From Flavobacterium limi (lineage in GTDB: Bacteria; Bacteroidota; Bacteroidia; Flavobacteriales; Flavobacteriaceae), in contig NZ_JAADZV010000011.1 of the NCBI RefSeq assembly GCF_010645075.1, positions 97,912-161,911 on the forward strand: 64,000 nucleotides of DNA, in the 5' to 3' direction. The notes under the pieces were generated by a model that saw only the letters and a program-made list of their open reading frames with translations, had not been told where the DNA came from and ran no database searches. Numbering within the stretch: the stretch's first letter is position 1; each line of letters starts with the position of its first letter. Both the position numbers and the translations under genes were made by a program. This document shows, piece after piece, positions 16,228 through 24,860 of this stretch.

Positions 16228-18408
16228 ATGAGTAAGAAAATTAGAAAACCGGTAAAAAATGAAAAAGATTTCTCAGGAAAGATCCTAAAGATTTTATCGA
16301 AGAGTCCTAATAAAGCATTTAATTACAAACAGATAGCTGCAAAGCTTGAACTTGATGATACAAAAAGCAGAAATCAAATTATTAAAGATCTTAAAATTCT
16401 GGCTTCGTCTAAAAAAATAATAGAATCTGAGCCTGGCAAATATTTAATCAAGGCTGTAAGTCAGGATTATTATGAAGGAACGATAGATATGACGAGCAGA
16501 AAAACGGCTTATTTTATTTGTGAAGATTTTACAGAAGATGTTTTTATCCCGACCAATAATCTGAACAGAGCTTTAGACAAGGACAAAGTTAAAGTATATG
16601 TTTACAACCGCAGAAAAGGAAAAAGACCGGAAGGTGAAGTAATTGAAGTAATAGAAAGAAACAAAACAGAATTTGTTGGAGTTATAGATATTCAACCCAA
16701 TTTTGCTTTTGTATCCACTGCAAATCCTAAAATGTATACCGATATTTTTATTCCAAAAGATAAAATAGGAGAGGCAGAAAATGGAGATGTAGTTTTGGTT
16801 GCTATTGAAGACTGGCCAAAAAGAGCTGATAGTCCGTTTGGTTCTGTAATTAAAGTTTTAGGAAAACCTGGAGAACATAATACAGAGATTCATGCGATTT
16901 TAGCTGAATACGGATTGCCATCAGATTTTCCGGTAGAAGTAGAGGTATATGCTCAAAAGCTGGATACCTCGATTCAGGAGTCTGAAATTGCAAAACGTCG
17001 TGATATGCGTGATACGCTAACCTTTACGATAGATCCAAAAGATGCTAAAGATTTTGATGATGCCTTGTCTTTCAAAAAGTTAGAAAACGGTAACTTTGAA
17101 ATTGGTATTCATATTGCTGATGTTTCGTACTATTTGGAAGAAGGAACCATTCTGGATGATGAAGCGTATCAAAGAGCTACTTCGGTTTATTTAGTGGATA
17201 GGGTAGTGCCAATGCTTCCTGAAGTTTTATCCAATTTTGCCTGTTCGCTTCGTCCGCATGAAGAAAAATATACTTTCTCTGCCGTTTTTGAAGTTTCTCC
17301 AACTGCACAAGTTATTAACCAATGGTTTGGTAGAACAGTAATTTATTCGGATCAGCGTTTCGCTTATGAAGAAGCGCAATATATTATTGAGACAAAGGAC
17401 AATACAATTCCGATTGATATTTCTATTACCGGAGAATCATATTTTGTTCCAGATGAAATTGTTGAAGCAACTTTAAAACTGGATGAATTAGCCAAAATTT
17501 TAAGAAAGAAAAGAATGCAGAATGGCGCTATTTCTTTTGATAAAGTAGAAGTGAAATTTAATCTGGATGCAGAAGGAGAACCGGAAGGTGTTTACTTCAA
17601 AATTTCAAAAGATGCCAATCATCTTATTGAAGAATTTATGCTTTTAGCCAACAGAAAAGTCGCAGAATATATCGGAAAACAAAAGAAAACCTTTGTGTAT
17701 CGTATTCACGACGAACCAAATGAAGATAAACTGATCGCCATGCAGCAGGTTATTTCTAAATTTGGCTACAAAATTGACTTTAGAAACAAAGGTGATATTT
17801 CGAAATCATTAAATGCTTTGATGGAAGAAGTAAACGGTAAAAAAGAGCAAAACTTAATTGATACTCTTGCCATTAGAAGCATGAGTAAAGCCAAATATTC
17901 GACAGATAATATTGGCCATTACGGTTTAGCTTTTGATTATTACAGCCATTTTACATCGCCAATTCGTCGTTACCCTGATGTTATGGTACACCGTTTATTG
18001 CAGTATTACCTGGATGGAGGCACTTCTGTAGACGAAGAAACCTATGAAACAAAATCACTGCATTGTTCTAACATGGAAAATTTAGCTACTAATGCTGAAC
18101 GCGATAGTATCAAATACATGCAGGTTAAATACATGCAGGATCATCAGGATGAAGAATTCCTTGGTGTAATTTCAGGTGTTACCGAATGGGGAATTTATGT
18201 TGAAATTGTTTCGAACAAATGCGAAGGAATGGTAAGAATCAGAGAAATAAAAGATGATTATTATACTTTCGATGAAAAACAATATGCATTGGTTGGAGCT
18301 ACTTCGGATAGTATATTGCAATTAGGTGATGAAATTTACGTTAAGGTAAAAAATGCCGATTTAGTTAAAAAACAACTGGATTTCCATTTTTTGCGAAGAG
18401 CTGAATAA
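16228..18408 (+). CDS. rnr: Ribonuclease R
   Basis: 726 residues. An N-terminal winged-helix segment (about 15-70) and cold-shock RNA-binding domains (about 80-220) precede the RNB catalytic domain. The RNB domain begins at 'DPKDAKDFDDAL' (about 268-280), whose aspartates bind the catalytic metals, and includes 'FTSPIRRYPDVMVHRLL'. A C-terminal S1 domain occupies about 640-722. It is a processive 3'-5' exoribonuclease for structured RNA and rRNA turnover. A DUF2807 gene starts 25 nt after its stop codon, so the two may be co-transcribed. Confidence 0.96.
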   Translation: MSKKIRKPVKNEKDFSGKILKILSKSPNKAFNYKQIAAKLELDDTKSRNQIIKDLKILASSKKIIESEPGKYLIKAVSQDYYEGTIDMTSRKTAYFICEDFTEDVFIPTNNLNRALDKDKVKVYVYNRRKGKRPEGEVIEVIERNKTEFVGVIDIQPNFAFVSTANPKMYTDIFIPKDKIGEAENGDVVLVAIEDWPKRADSPFGSVIKVLGKPGEHNTEIHAILAEYGLPSDFPVEVEVYAQKLDTSIQESEIAKRRDMRDTLTFTIDPKDAKDFDDALSFKKLENGNFEIGIHIADVSYYLEEGTILDDEAYQRATSVYLVDRVVPMLPEVLSNFACSLRPHEEKYTFSAVFEVSPTAQVINQWFGRTVIYSDQRFAYEEAQYIIETKDNTIPIDISITGESYFVPDEIVEATLKLDELAKILRKKRMQNGAISFDKVEVKFNLDAEGEPEGVYFKISKDANHLIEEFMLLANRKVAEYIGKQKKTFVYRIHDEPNEDKLIAMQQVISKFGYKIDFRNKGDISKSLNALMEEVNGKKEQNLIDTLAIRSMSKAKYSTDNIGHYGLAFDYYSHFTSPIRRYPDVMVHRLLQYYLDGGTSVDEETYETKSLHCSNMENLATNAERDSIKYMQVKYMQDHQDEEFLGVISGVTEWGIYVEIVSNKCEGMVRIREIKDDYYTFDEKQYALVGATSDSILQLGDEIYVKVKNADLVKKQLDFHFLRRAE

Positions 18409-18433
18409 GTTGTTAAATTTAAAAATTAAAGAA

Positions 18434-19102
18434 ATGAAAAAATTAATTATAGGAGCTGTCATTTTACTTGTACAAATGTCTTTTGGTCAGGTTACTAAAG
18501 AATTGGGAGATTTTGATACTGTTAAAGTTTACGATAAATTAAATGTAAAATTAGTTCAGTCATCTGAAAATAAGATTGTTATAAAAGGAGCAAGGGAAGC
18601 AGAATTAGAAGCTGTTAATAAGAATGGTATTTTAAAAATTAGAATGCCATTTCCAAAACTTTTGTCAGGTAATGATTTAGAAGTTACCTTGTATTACAAA
18701 CATATTGAACTAATTGATGTTAATGAAGGTGCAAATGTTACAAGCTCAGAGGCAATAAAAGCAACAAGTTTTAAGGTAAGTGCTCAGGAAGGTGGAAAAA
18801 TTAATGTAGATTTGGATGTTGAAAAACTAAATGTAAGTTCTGTTTCCGGTGGAGAAATTACCTTAACCGGAAAAGCTACTAATCAGGATGCGAAACTAGG
18901 AGCTGGTGGTTATTTATTAGCGAGTAAATTAAGTACTGCTCAGACCAAAGTAAGCGTTTCTGCCGGAGGAAAAGCAGATGTTAATGCTTCTACGCTTGTT
19001 GATGCAAAAGTGAGCGCAGGTGGCTCTATTTACATTTATGGAAAACCAAAACAAATTAATCAAAAAACAGTTTTTGGAGGAAAAATAGAAGAAGTAAAAT
19101 AA
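18434..19102 (+). CDS. Exported DUF2807 (head GIN domain) protein
   Basis: 222 residues from ATG 18434, where a signal peptide begins (MKKLIIGAVILLVQMSFGQ). An upstream in-frame TTG at 18410 would add eight residues ahead of the signal peptide and is less likely. The mature protein is a DUF2807 right-handed beta-helix, with repeating short strands such as 'FKVSAQEGGKINVDL' and 'VSVSAGGKADVNAS'. Exported, function unknown. It sits 6 nt before the LysE-type gene and 25 nt after rnr. Confidence 0.85.
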   Translation: MKKLIIGAVILLVQMSFGQVTKELGDFDTVKVYDKLNVKLVQSSENKIVIKGAREAELEAVNKNGILKIRMPFPKLLSGNDLEVTLYYKHIELIDVNEGANVTSSEAIKATSFKVSAQEGGKINVDLDVEKLNVSSVSGGEITLTGKATNQDAKLGAGGYLLASKLSTAQTKVSVSAGGKADVNASTLVDAKVSAGGSIYIYGKPKQINQKTVFGGKIEEVK

Positions 19103-19108
19103 TATTGA

Positions 19109-19786
19109 ATGATAAATGATATTCTGGCTGGACTGCCATGGGGACTTGTTTTGAGCTTTATGGTAGGTCCGGTATTTTTTGTTTTATTAGAAACTAGTAT
19201 TACCAAAGGTTTTAGATCAGCAATTGTCTTTGATTTAGGAGTGGTATTAGGTGATATTTTTTTTATAGCTATTGCCTATTTAGGAAGTTACAGACTCATT
19301 TCAAGTTTAAAAGATAAACCTGCTCTTTTTATTTTTGGCGGTATAATCATGCTGTCTTACGGTATTATTTCTTTTGTAAAACTGAAAAAAGGAGAAAAAA
19401 TAAATGATGAAGAAATAGATCGTGATATTATTAAAAGAAACTATGGCAGCTTGTTTGTAAAAGGTTTTTTACTGAACGTTATTAACATTGGAGTCCTTGG
19501 CTTTTGGCTTGCTGTTATTATTTCTGTCGGACCAAAACTAGAAATGCAAAACTCAAGAATGATTACTTTTTTTACTTCTGTAATTATAACTTATTTATTA
19601 GTTGACTGTCTTAAAATTGTATTAGCCAAACAATTAAAATCTAAAATGACTCCAACTAATATCTTAAAAATTAAAAAAGGTATCAGTGTTGTTTTAATGA
19701 TTTTCGGAGTAGCTTTAATGATTCAGGGATGGTTTCCAAAAGAAAAAGAAATGGTTAAAAATGCTTTTGAAAGAATAGAAAAGTAG
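19109..19786 (+). CDS. LysE/RhtB family exporter
   Basis: 225 residues with about six hydrophobic helices. The N-terminal 'GLPWGLVLSFMVGPVFFVLLE' contains the conserved G-x-GP(x)F core of LysE/RhtB transporters, which export amino acids. The substrate cannot be assigned. It is the last gene after DUF2807; a hairpin terminator follows at 19811-19837. Confidence 0.88.
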   Translation: MINDILAGLPWGLVLSFMVGPVFFVLLETSITKGFRSAIVFDLGVVLGDIFFIAIAYLGSYRLISSLKDKPALFIFGGIIMLSYGIISFVKLKKGEKINDEEIDRDIIKRNYGSLFVKGFLLNVINIGVLGFWLAVIISVGPKLEMQNSRMITFFTSVIITYLLVDCLKIVLAKQLKSKMTPTNILKIKKGISVVLMIFGVALMIQGWFPKEKEMVKNAFERIEK

Positions 19787-19810
19787 TTTTAATAACTCAA
19801 TTATATATTT

Positions 19811-19837
19811 AAAACCTCTGATTTTCAGAGGTTTTTT
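19811..19837 (+). terminator. Terminator after the LysE-type gene
   Basis: AAACCTCTG and CAGAGGTTT form the stem with an ATTTT loop, followed by a T-run. Confidence 0.85.
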
Positions 19838-19900
19838 ATGTTTATAACTATAAATGACTTCAAGTCATAAAAAAAGATACAAAATTATCTCTTTTTGAAA

Positions 19901-19920
19901 CAACGTTCGGATTCGAACTA
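19901..19920 (-). pseudogene. Possible tRNA-Cys 3'-end remnant
   Basis: On the minus strand GTTCGAATCCGAACGTTGTT resembles the 3' part (T-loop to acceptor) of the tRNA-Cys at 19988-20058: 11 identical bases, then ACG and TG also shared. The 5' half of the T-stem and the rest of the tRNA are absent. A weak AT-rich hairpin follows at 19866-19897, mirroring the layout of the intact gene. Confidence 0.4.
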
Positions 19921-19953
19921 ATATTTTAATTAATTTTTACTAAAAATTAAACA

Positions 19954-19984
19954 TAAAAAAACCTCTAAATTGCTTTAGAGGTTT
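19954..19984 (-). terminator. Terminator of tRNA-Cys
   Basis: AAACCTCTAAA and TTTAGAGGTTT form a perfect stem. On the minus strand it lies 3 nt past the tRNA end and is followed by a T-run. Confidence 0.75.
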
Positions 19985-19987
19985 TAG

Positions 19988-20058
19988 AGGCATCGTCCGG
20001 ATTCGAACCGGAGTAGGAGCTTTTGCAGAGCCCAGCCTAGCCGCTCGGCCACGACGCC
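19988..20058 (-). tRNA. tRNA-Cys (anticodon GCA)
   Basis: 71 nt forming a full cloverleaf. The acceptor GGCGTCG pairs with CGATGCC (one G-U), the discriminator base is U as usual for tRNA-Cys, and the T-arm is CCGG-TTCGAAT-CCGG. The anticodon GCA is read from 20024-20026. CCA is not encoded. Confidence 0.95.
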
Positions 20059-20152
20059 ATTGCTTGAACGGATGGCAAAAGTAACTAAAATCTTTAAAAT
20101 TCAAAAGTTTCGAATAAACTATTTTGAAAAAATGCAGTTTTTGCTGAAAGAA

Positions 20153-20512
20153 TTACTTTCTGATTTCCGTCATTTTTATGGTAACTGATTCAACATCACC
20201 ACCAATAGGAGGATTAATTTTAGAAACTGAAACTGTCGTTTTTTCTACTGTTTCAATCTCATTTAATATGCGAATGTTGATTCTTTTGGCTACATGTTCT
20301 AATAAATGCGAACGAATTGCCATTTCTTCAGTGACAATTTTGTTTAAATGTATGTAATCAACGGTATCTGCTAAATGATCTGTTTGTGCGGACTGCTGTA
20401 AATTGGTTTTAATTTTTAAATCAACAGTGTAATCTGAACCAATTTTTCCTTCTTCAATCATACATCCATGATAGGAAAAAGTACGGATGTTTTTTAGTTT
20501 TATAATGCCCAT
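20153..20512 (-). CDS. folB: Dihydroneopterin aldolase
   Basis: 119 residues, full length. The substrate-site Glu lies in 'FSYHGCMIEEGKIGSDY' (residues 12-28) and the catalytic Lys in 'VSKINPPIGGDVESV' near the C-terminus. It converts dihydroneopterin to 6-hydroxymethyl-dihydropterin and glycolaldehyde in folate synthesis. Single gene, divergent from glnS. Confidence 0.94.
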   Translation of the reverse strand: MGIIKLKNIRTFSYHGCMIEEGKIGSDYTVDLKIKTNLQQSAQTDHLADTVDYIHLNKIVTEEMAIRSHLLEHVAKRINIRILNEIETVEKTTVSVSKINPPIGGDVESVTIKMTEIRK

Positions 20513-20535
20513 TTTTATGTTGTTTCACGTTTAAA

Positions 20536-20584
20536 GTTTCAGGTTTTACGCCACTTAAATAACTTTAGACCTGAAACCTGAAAC
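20536..20584. repeat. Intergenic inverted repeat GTTTCAGGTTT / AAACCTGAAAC
   Basis: An 11-bp perfect inverted repeat (20536-20546 with 20574-20584) between folB and glnS, next to a half parS-like word TGTTTCACGT (20521-20530). The same stem family occurs at 32049-32187. Confidence 0.55.
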
Positions 20585-20592
20585 CTTTTTTT

Positions 20593-20600
20593 TATCTTTG
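20593..20600 (+). promoter_or_regulatory. -7 element of glnS
   Basis: TATCTTTG fits TAnnTTTG, 18 nt before the glnS start codon. Confidence 0.5.
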
Positions 20601-20618
20601 CTAAAATTACTATAAATA

Positions 20619-22733
20619 ATGGCATCAGAAGATAAATCACTCAATTTTATTGAACAAATCATAGAAGAAGATCTTAAATCAGGTCTTTCAAATTCTAAAT
20701 TACGTTTTCGTTTTCCACCGGAGCCAAACGGTTATTTGCATATTGGACATGCAAGTTCAATTGCATTAAATTTTGGTTTAGGTATTGATTATCAGTCACC
20801 TGTAAATTTACGTTTTGACGATACAAACCCAGAAAAAGAAGAGCAGGAATTTGTCGATGCTATTAAAAAAGATGTTGAATGGTTAGGTTATACCTGGGCA
20901 GAAGAATGTTATGCTTCTGATTATTTTCAGCAACTATACGATTGGGCTGTTTTATTAATTAAAAAGGATAAAGCTTATGTTGACAGTCAGACTTCTGAAG
21001 AAATGGCTGCTCAAAAAGGAACTCCTACAACTGTAGGAACTGACAGCCCGTACAGAAATCGTTCGGTTGAAGAGAATTTAGATCTTTTTGAAAGAATGAA
21101 AAATGGGGAATTTGAAGCCGGTACACATATTCTTCGTGCTAAAATTGACATGAAATCTACTAATATGCTGATGCGTGATCCTATCATTTACAGGATTTTA
21201 CATAAACATCATCATAGAACAGGAAATACCTGGAAAATTTATCCAATGTACGATTGGGCACACGGACAAAGTGATTATTTGGAATCTATTTCACATTCAT
21301 TCTGTACACTTGAATTTTTACCACATCGTGAATTGTACGATTGGTTTTTAGACCAGATTATAGATGAAAACAGAATACGTCCTAAACAAAGAGAATTTGC
21401 AAGACGTAACTTATCTCATACTGTTGTTAGTAAAAGAAAATTGCAGCAACTGGTTAAAGAAAAGCATGTTAACGGCTGGGATGATCCAAGAATGTCAACT
21501 ATTTCAGGATTAAGAAGAAGAGGTTATACAGCAGCTTCTTTGCGTAATTTTGCTAACACAATTGGTATTGCAAAACGTGATAATTTAATCAATGTTTCAG
21601 TTTTAGAATTCTGTATTCGTGAAGATCTGAACAAAATTGCACCTCGTGTAATGGCTGTTTTAGATCCTGTAAAACTGGTAATTACAAATTATCCTGAAGG
21701 AAAAGAGGAGTGGCTGGAAGCCGAAAATAATCAGGAAGATGAAAATGCAGGTTTCAGAAAAGTACCTTTTTCGCGTGAATTATACATCGAGAGAGAAGAC
21801 TTCTTAGAAGAAGCTCCTGCTAAATATTTCCGTTTGACTTTAGGTAAAGAAGTACGTCTTAAAAATGCATATATTATTAAAGGAGAGTCAGTTGTAAAAG
21901 ATTCTGAAGGAAATATTACCGAAATTCATGTGACTTATGATACTGATTCTTTAAGCGGAAGTGGAACAGAAGCAAGCCAGAGGAAAGTGTCGGGAACCTT
22001 ACATTGGGTTTCTATTAAACATGCTTTGGAAGCAGAAGTTCGTTTGTACGATCGTTTGTTTACAGATGAAGCTCCGGACAGTTACAAAGACAAAAATTTC
22101 TTAGATTTTGTGAATCCAAATTCATTAGAAATTGTAAAAGGTTTTGTTGAACCAAGTTTGTCTACAGCTCAAAATGAAGATAAATTTCAGTTTCAGCGTT
22201 TAGGTTATTTTACTGTTGATAAAGATTCAACTGCTTCAAAATTAGTATTTAATAAAACGGTTGGATTAAAAGATGCCTGGGAAGAAAAAGGTAAAAAAGA
22301 AGAAAACAGCATCAATAATTCTTTAAAAGAAATCAATAAATATTTTAAAGTTGAAACAAAACAAGAAAGAATTGCAATTCGAAATGCAATAGGGGAGAGC
22401 ATTGCAAGTATTTCCAGTTTTTCTTTATTACAGAATTCATTAAAGAAAAATATAAACAATAATAAGGCTTCACTATTGTTTTCTCAGCTTATTTTAATGT
22501 ATTCAAACTGGAAATCTGTTGATTTTGATGAAGAAGATATTAAGAAATTATATTCGATGTCTTTAAAAAGTGAATCTTCTTTTGTTCGATCAAGAGCACT
22601 TTTAAATTTAAGGGATTTTGAAAATGAAAATTTTAAAAATCAATTTTCTGAAGAAATTTCAAAATTAAATTCAAATCCTCCAAAAAATGCAACGGAAAGA
22701 GAAATTGAAATTCTTTCTGAATTAGTAAAGTAA
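20619..22733 (+). CDS. glnS: Glutamine--tRNA ligase with C-terminal extension
   Basis: 704 residues against about 555 for the E. coli enzyme. The class I motifs are EPNGYLHIGH (35-44) and VVSKRKL (about 268-274). The catalytic and anticodon-binding domains run to about residue 560. A Lys/Glu/Asn-rich helical extension of about 140 residues follows; it could be a divergent YqeY-like tRNA-binding appendage, but I see no clear match. It charges tRNA-Gln directly. Own promoter motif upstream, terminator 21 nt downstream. Confidence 0.95.
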   Translation: MASEDKSLNFIEQIIEEDLKSGLSNSKLRFRFPPEPNGYLHIGHASSIALNFGLGIDYQSPVNLRFDDTNPEKEEQEFVDAIKKDVEWLGYTWAEECYASDYFQQLYDWAVLLIKKDKAYVDSQTSEEMAAQKGTPTTVGTDSPYRNRSVEENLDLFERMKNGEFEAGTHILRAKIDMKSTNMLMRDPIIYRILHKHHHRTGNTWKIYPMYDWAHGQSDYLESISHSFCTLEFLPHRELYDWFLDQIIDENRIRPKQREFARRNLSHTVVSKRKLQQLVKEKHVNGWDDPRMSTISGLRRRGYTAASLRNFANTIGIAKRDNLINVSVLEFCIREDLNKIAPRVMAVLDPVKLVITNYPEGKEEWLEAENNQEDENAGFRKVPFSRELYIEREDFLEEAPAKYFRLTLGKEVRLKNAYIIKGESVVKDSEGNITEIHVTYDTDSLSGSGTEASQRKVSGTLHWVSIKHALEAEVRLYDRLFTDEAPDSYKDKNFLDFVNPNSLEIVKGFVEPSLSTAQNEDKFQFQRLGYFTVDKDSTASKLVFNKTVGLKDAWEEKGKKEENSINNSLKEINKYFKVETKQERIAIRNAIGESIASISSFSLLQNSLKKNINNNKASLLFSQLILMYSNWKSVDFDEEDIKKLYSMSLKSESSFVRSRALLNLRDFENENFKNQFSEEISKLNSNPPKNATEREIEILSELVK

Positions 22734-22753
22734 TAAAATCAATATTATTTATT

Positions 22754-22780
22754 AAAAGCGCTTATATAAGCGCTTTTTTT
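22754..22780 (+). terminator. Terminator after glnS
   Basis: AAAAGCGCTTATATAAGCGCTTTT is a perfect stem-loop followed by further T. Confidence 0.85.
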
Positions 22781-22827
22781 TATTATTTGTTTTTTCTATT
22801 TAATCTATTAAAATTATAATTTTAATA

Positions 22828-22990
22828 GATTAAAAATAACCTTCATAAACTGATTTTAAGACGTTTTTTAATTACTTCCGATTCATTTATCATCTTTTAA
22901 TAAATCTTTTAATAGTAAGCTTTATTTTAATTTTAGATTCTATTTTGAGTTCATTTAAGGCTTATCAACACTGTATTGTTGATAAAGTTG
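22828..22990. repeat. Intergenic direct repeat, copy 1
   Basis: It matches copy 2 (23136-23298) at a constant offset of 308 bp without gaps. In the first 73 bp about 57 positions agree by my count. Shared words include ACCTTCATAAA, ATTTTAAGA and CATCTTTT. It contains the inverted repeat TTATCAACA-CTGTAT-TGTTGATAA at 22962-22985. No coding potential seen. Confidence 0.65.
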
Positions 22991-23135
22991 AAAATGAAAA
23001 CCAATTTTCATTTTTTATTCAGAAAAACAAATTCAAAATCTATTTTTATATTTTATTTATTTATAATTAAAAATTAAACGTTTTTATTTATTATTTATAA
23101 AAACTATTGATTAATTAAAATATATAGTTTATTTG

Positions 23136-23298
23136 GATTAAAAATGACCTTCATAAATTAATTTTAAGAGATCTTTTGATTTCTTTTATCACATTAATCA
23201 TCTTTTGAATTATTGTTGATTTAACGGTCTAATTTTAATTTTTACTATTAATTTTGTCAGTTTAACGGGTTGTTAACATTCAATTGTTTATAAAGGTG
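23136..23298. repeat. Intergenic direct repeat, copy 2
   Basis: The second copy of the 308-bp-offset duplication, ending 84 bp before the YtxH gene. The inverted repeat seen in copy 1 is eroded here. The whole 22781-23381 stretch is very AT-rich and otherwise empty. Confidence 0.65.
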
Positions 23299-23381
23299 GT
23301 ATTTTTATTCAAAGTTTAAAATATTCAATTTTTCAATTTAGAAAATACTATATTTATTTAATCATTTTAAATTTTAATATT

Positions 23382-23720
23382 ATGTCAAACAATTCAAATA
23401 CGATTGCAGCAATTTTAGCTGGAGCAGCAGTAGGAGCAGCGATAGGAATTTTGTTAGCTCCCGATAAAGGCTCAAATACAAGAGCAAAAATTAAAGAAAA
23501 TCTGGGAGATACTGCAAACAATTTAAAAGATTCTTTTGAAGCTAGTTCAGAAGTTTTGCGTGAAAAATTTGCAAGTGCAACAGAAAATTTTGATACAACA
23601 TTTGATGAAATTCTCTCAAATGTAAGTCATAAAGCTGATGATGTGATTACATTCTTAGAAAAAAAATTAGCCGATTTAAAATCACAAAATGCTAAATATC
23701 AAACTAAAAAAGAGGCTTAA
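23382..23720 (+). CDS. YtxH domain-containing protein
   Basis: 112 residues. An N-terminal hydrophobic Gly/Ala-rich segment ('AAILAGAAVGAAIGILLAPDKG', about 9-30) is the YtxH signature. It is followed by a helical Lys/Glu-rich region likely to form a coiled coil. Members are often stress-induced and membrane-associated; the role is not known. The stop codon lies inside a 53-nt perfect palindrome shared with the convergent gene. Confidence 0.85.
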   Translation: MSNNSNTIAAILAGAAVGAAIGILLAPDKGSNTRAKIKENLGDTANNLKDSFEASSEVLREKFASATENFDTTFDEILSNVSHKADDVITFLEKKLADLKSQNAKYQTKKEA

Positions 23721-23745
23721 TGCCTCTTTTTTAGTTTGATATTTA
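23693..23745. terminator. 24-bp perfect inverted repeat, bidirectional terminator
   Basis: Arms 23693-23716 and 23722-23745 are perfectly complementary around the loop TTAAT. The core is AAAAAAGAGGC / GCCTCTTTTTT. It covers the last codons of the YtxH gene and the stop codon of the convergent SPFH gene. Confidence 0.88.
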
Positions 23746-24726
23746 TTGTTGCGGATCGTTTTGAATATCATCCTGATAACCAGATTGAGGCTGAATTGGT
23801 TTTGTTTTTTCTACTTTTTTATGTGTCTTTTTCATCATTTCACCAACCTGATTAGATGCTGTAAATGAGGCCACCATATTATTTAGCATATCACTTCCGG
23901 CTTGTGGGGAATTTGGAAGTAGGATTAAATTAGAATTTGCATCTGCACCAATCGCTTGTAATGTATCATAATGTTGTGTCACAACAATTAGGGCAGAAGC
24001 TTCCTGAGAATTGATACCTACATTATTCAAAACTTCAACACTTTCTACTAAACCTCTTGCAATTTCACGACGCTGATCTGCAATACCCTGACCTTGTAAA
24101 CGCTTACTTTCGGCTTCGGCTTTTGCTTTTGCAACAATTCTGATTCTTGAACTTTCTGCTTCAAATTCTGCTGCAGTCTTTTCTCTATCAGCAGCGTTGA
24201 TTCTGTTCATGGCATTTTTTACTTGGATATCCGGATCAATATCAGTAACTAAGGTATTAATGATATCATATCCGTAAGTTGACATTGCTTCGTTTAATTC
24301 GCGTTTTACAGCAACGGCAATATCATCTTTTCTTTCAAAAACATCATCTAATTTTAGTTTAGGAACTTCGGCACGAACAACATCAAATACATAAGAAGTA
24401 ATCTGATCGTGTGGATATTCCAGTTTATAAAATGCTTCATACACTTTTTCCTGGATAACTTTAAACTGAACTGAAACTTTCATTTTAATAAAAACGTTGT
24501 CTCTGGTTTTGGTTTCAATGATAACATCTAACTGCTGAATTTTAAGATTTACACGTCCTGCAATTCTGTCAACAACAGGAATTTTAAGTTGTAAACCGGA
24601 ATTTCTAACACTCAAAAATTTACCAAATCTTTCTATAATTACAGACGATTGTTGTTTGACAGTAAAAAAAGAAGACATGAATACGAAGAATGCCAGTACT
24701 AAAAAGATAATTAATGGTGTAGTCAT
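23743..24726 (-). CDS. SPFH/band 7 membrane protein (QmcA/stomatin-like)
   Basis: 327 residues. An N-terminal transmembrane helix (about 3-20) is followed by an SPFH domain ('VIIERFGKFLSVRNSGLQLKI', then 'VDRIAGRVNLKIQQLDV' and 'TRDNVFIKMKVSVQFKV'). A long Ala/Glu-rich helix ('AAEFEAESSRIRIVAKAKAEAES') and a Gln/Pro-rich tail follow. Such proteins assemble into membrane-microdomain oligomers. No NfeD partner gene is adjacent. Confidence 0.9.
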   Translation of the reverse strand: MTTPLIIFLVLAFFVFMSSFFTVKQQSSVIIERFGKFLSVRNSGLQLKIPVVDRIAGRVNLKIQQLDVIIETKTRDNVFIKMKVSVQFKVIQEKVYEAFYKLEYPHDQITSYVFDVVRAEVPKLKLDDVFERKDDIAVAVKRELNEAMSTYGYDIINTLVTDIDPDIQVKNAMNRINAADREKTAAEFEAESSRIRIVAKAKAEAESKRLQGQGIADQRREIARGLVESVEVLNNVGINSQEASALIVVTQHYDTLQAIGADANSNLILLPNSPQAGSDMLNNMVASFTASNQVGEMMKKTHKKVEKTKPIQPQSGYQDDIQNDPQQ

Positions 24727-24860
24727 AATGATATTGATTTAAGTTTTATGGATGTGTAAATTACAAAAAAATTAATATTTAAATTTTATATACTTAGCTG
24801 ATTTTTTTTGTTAAAATTTATTTTACTTTTGGCTCATTAATAAAAACAAAATAAATATTT

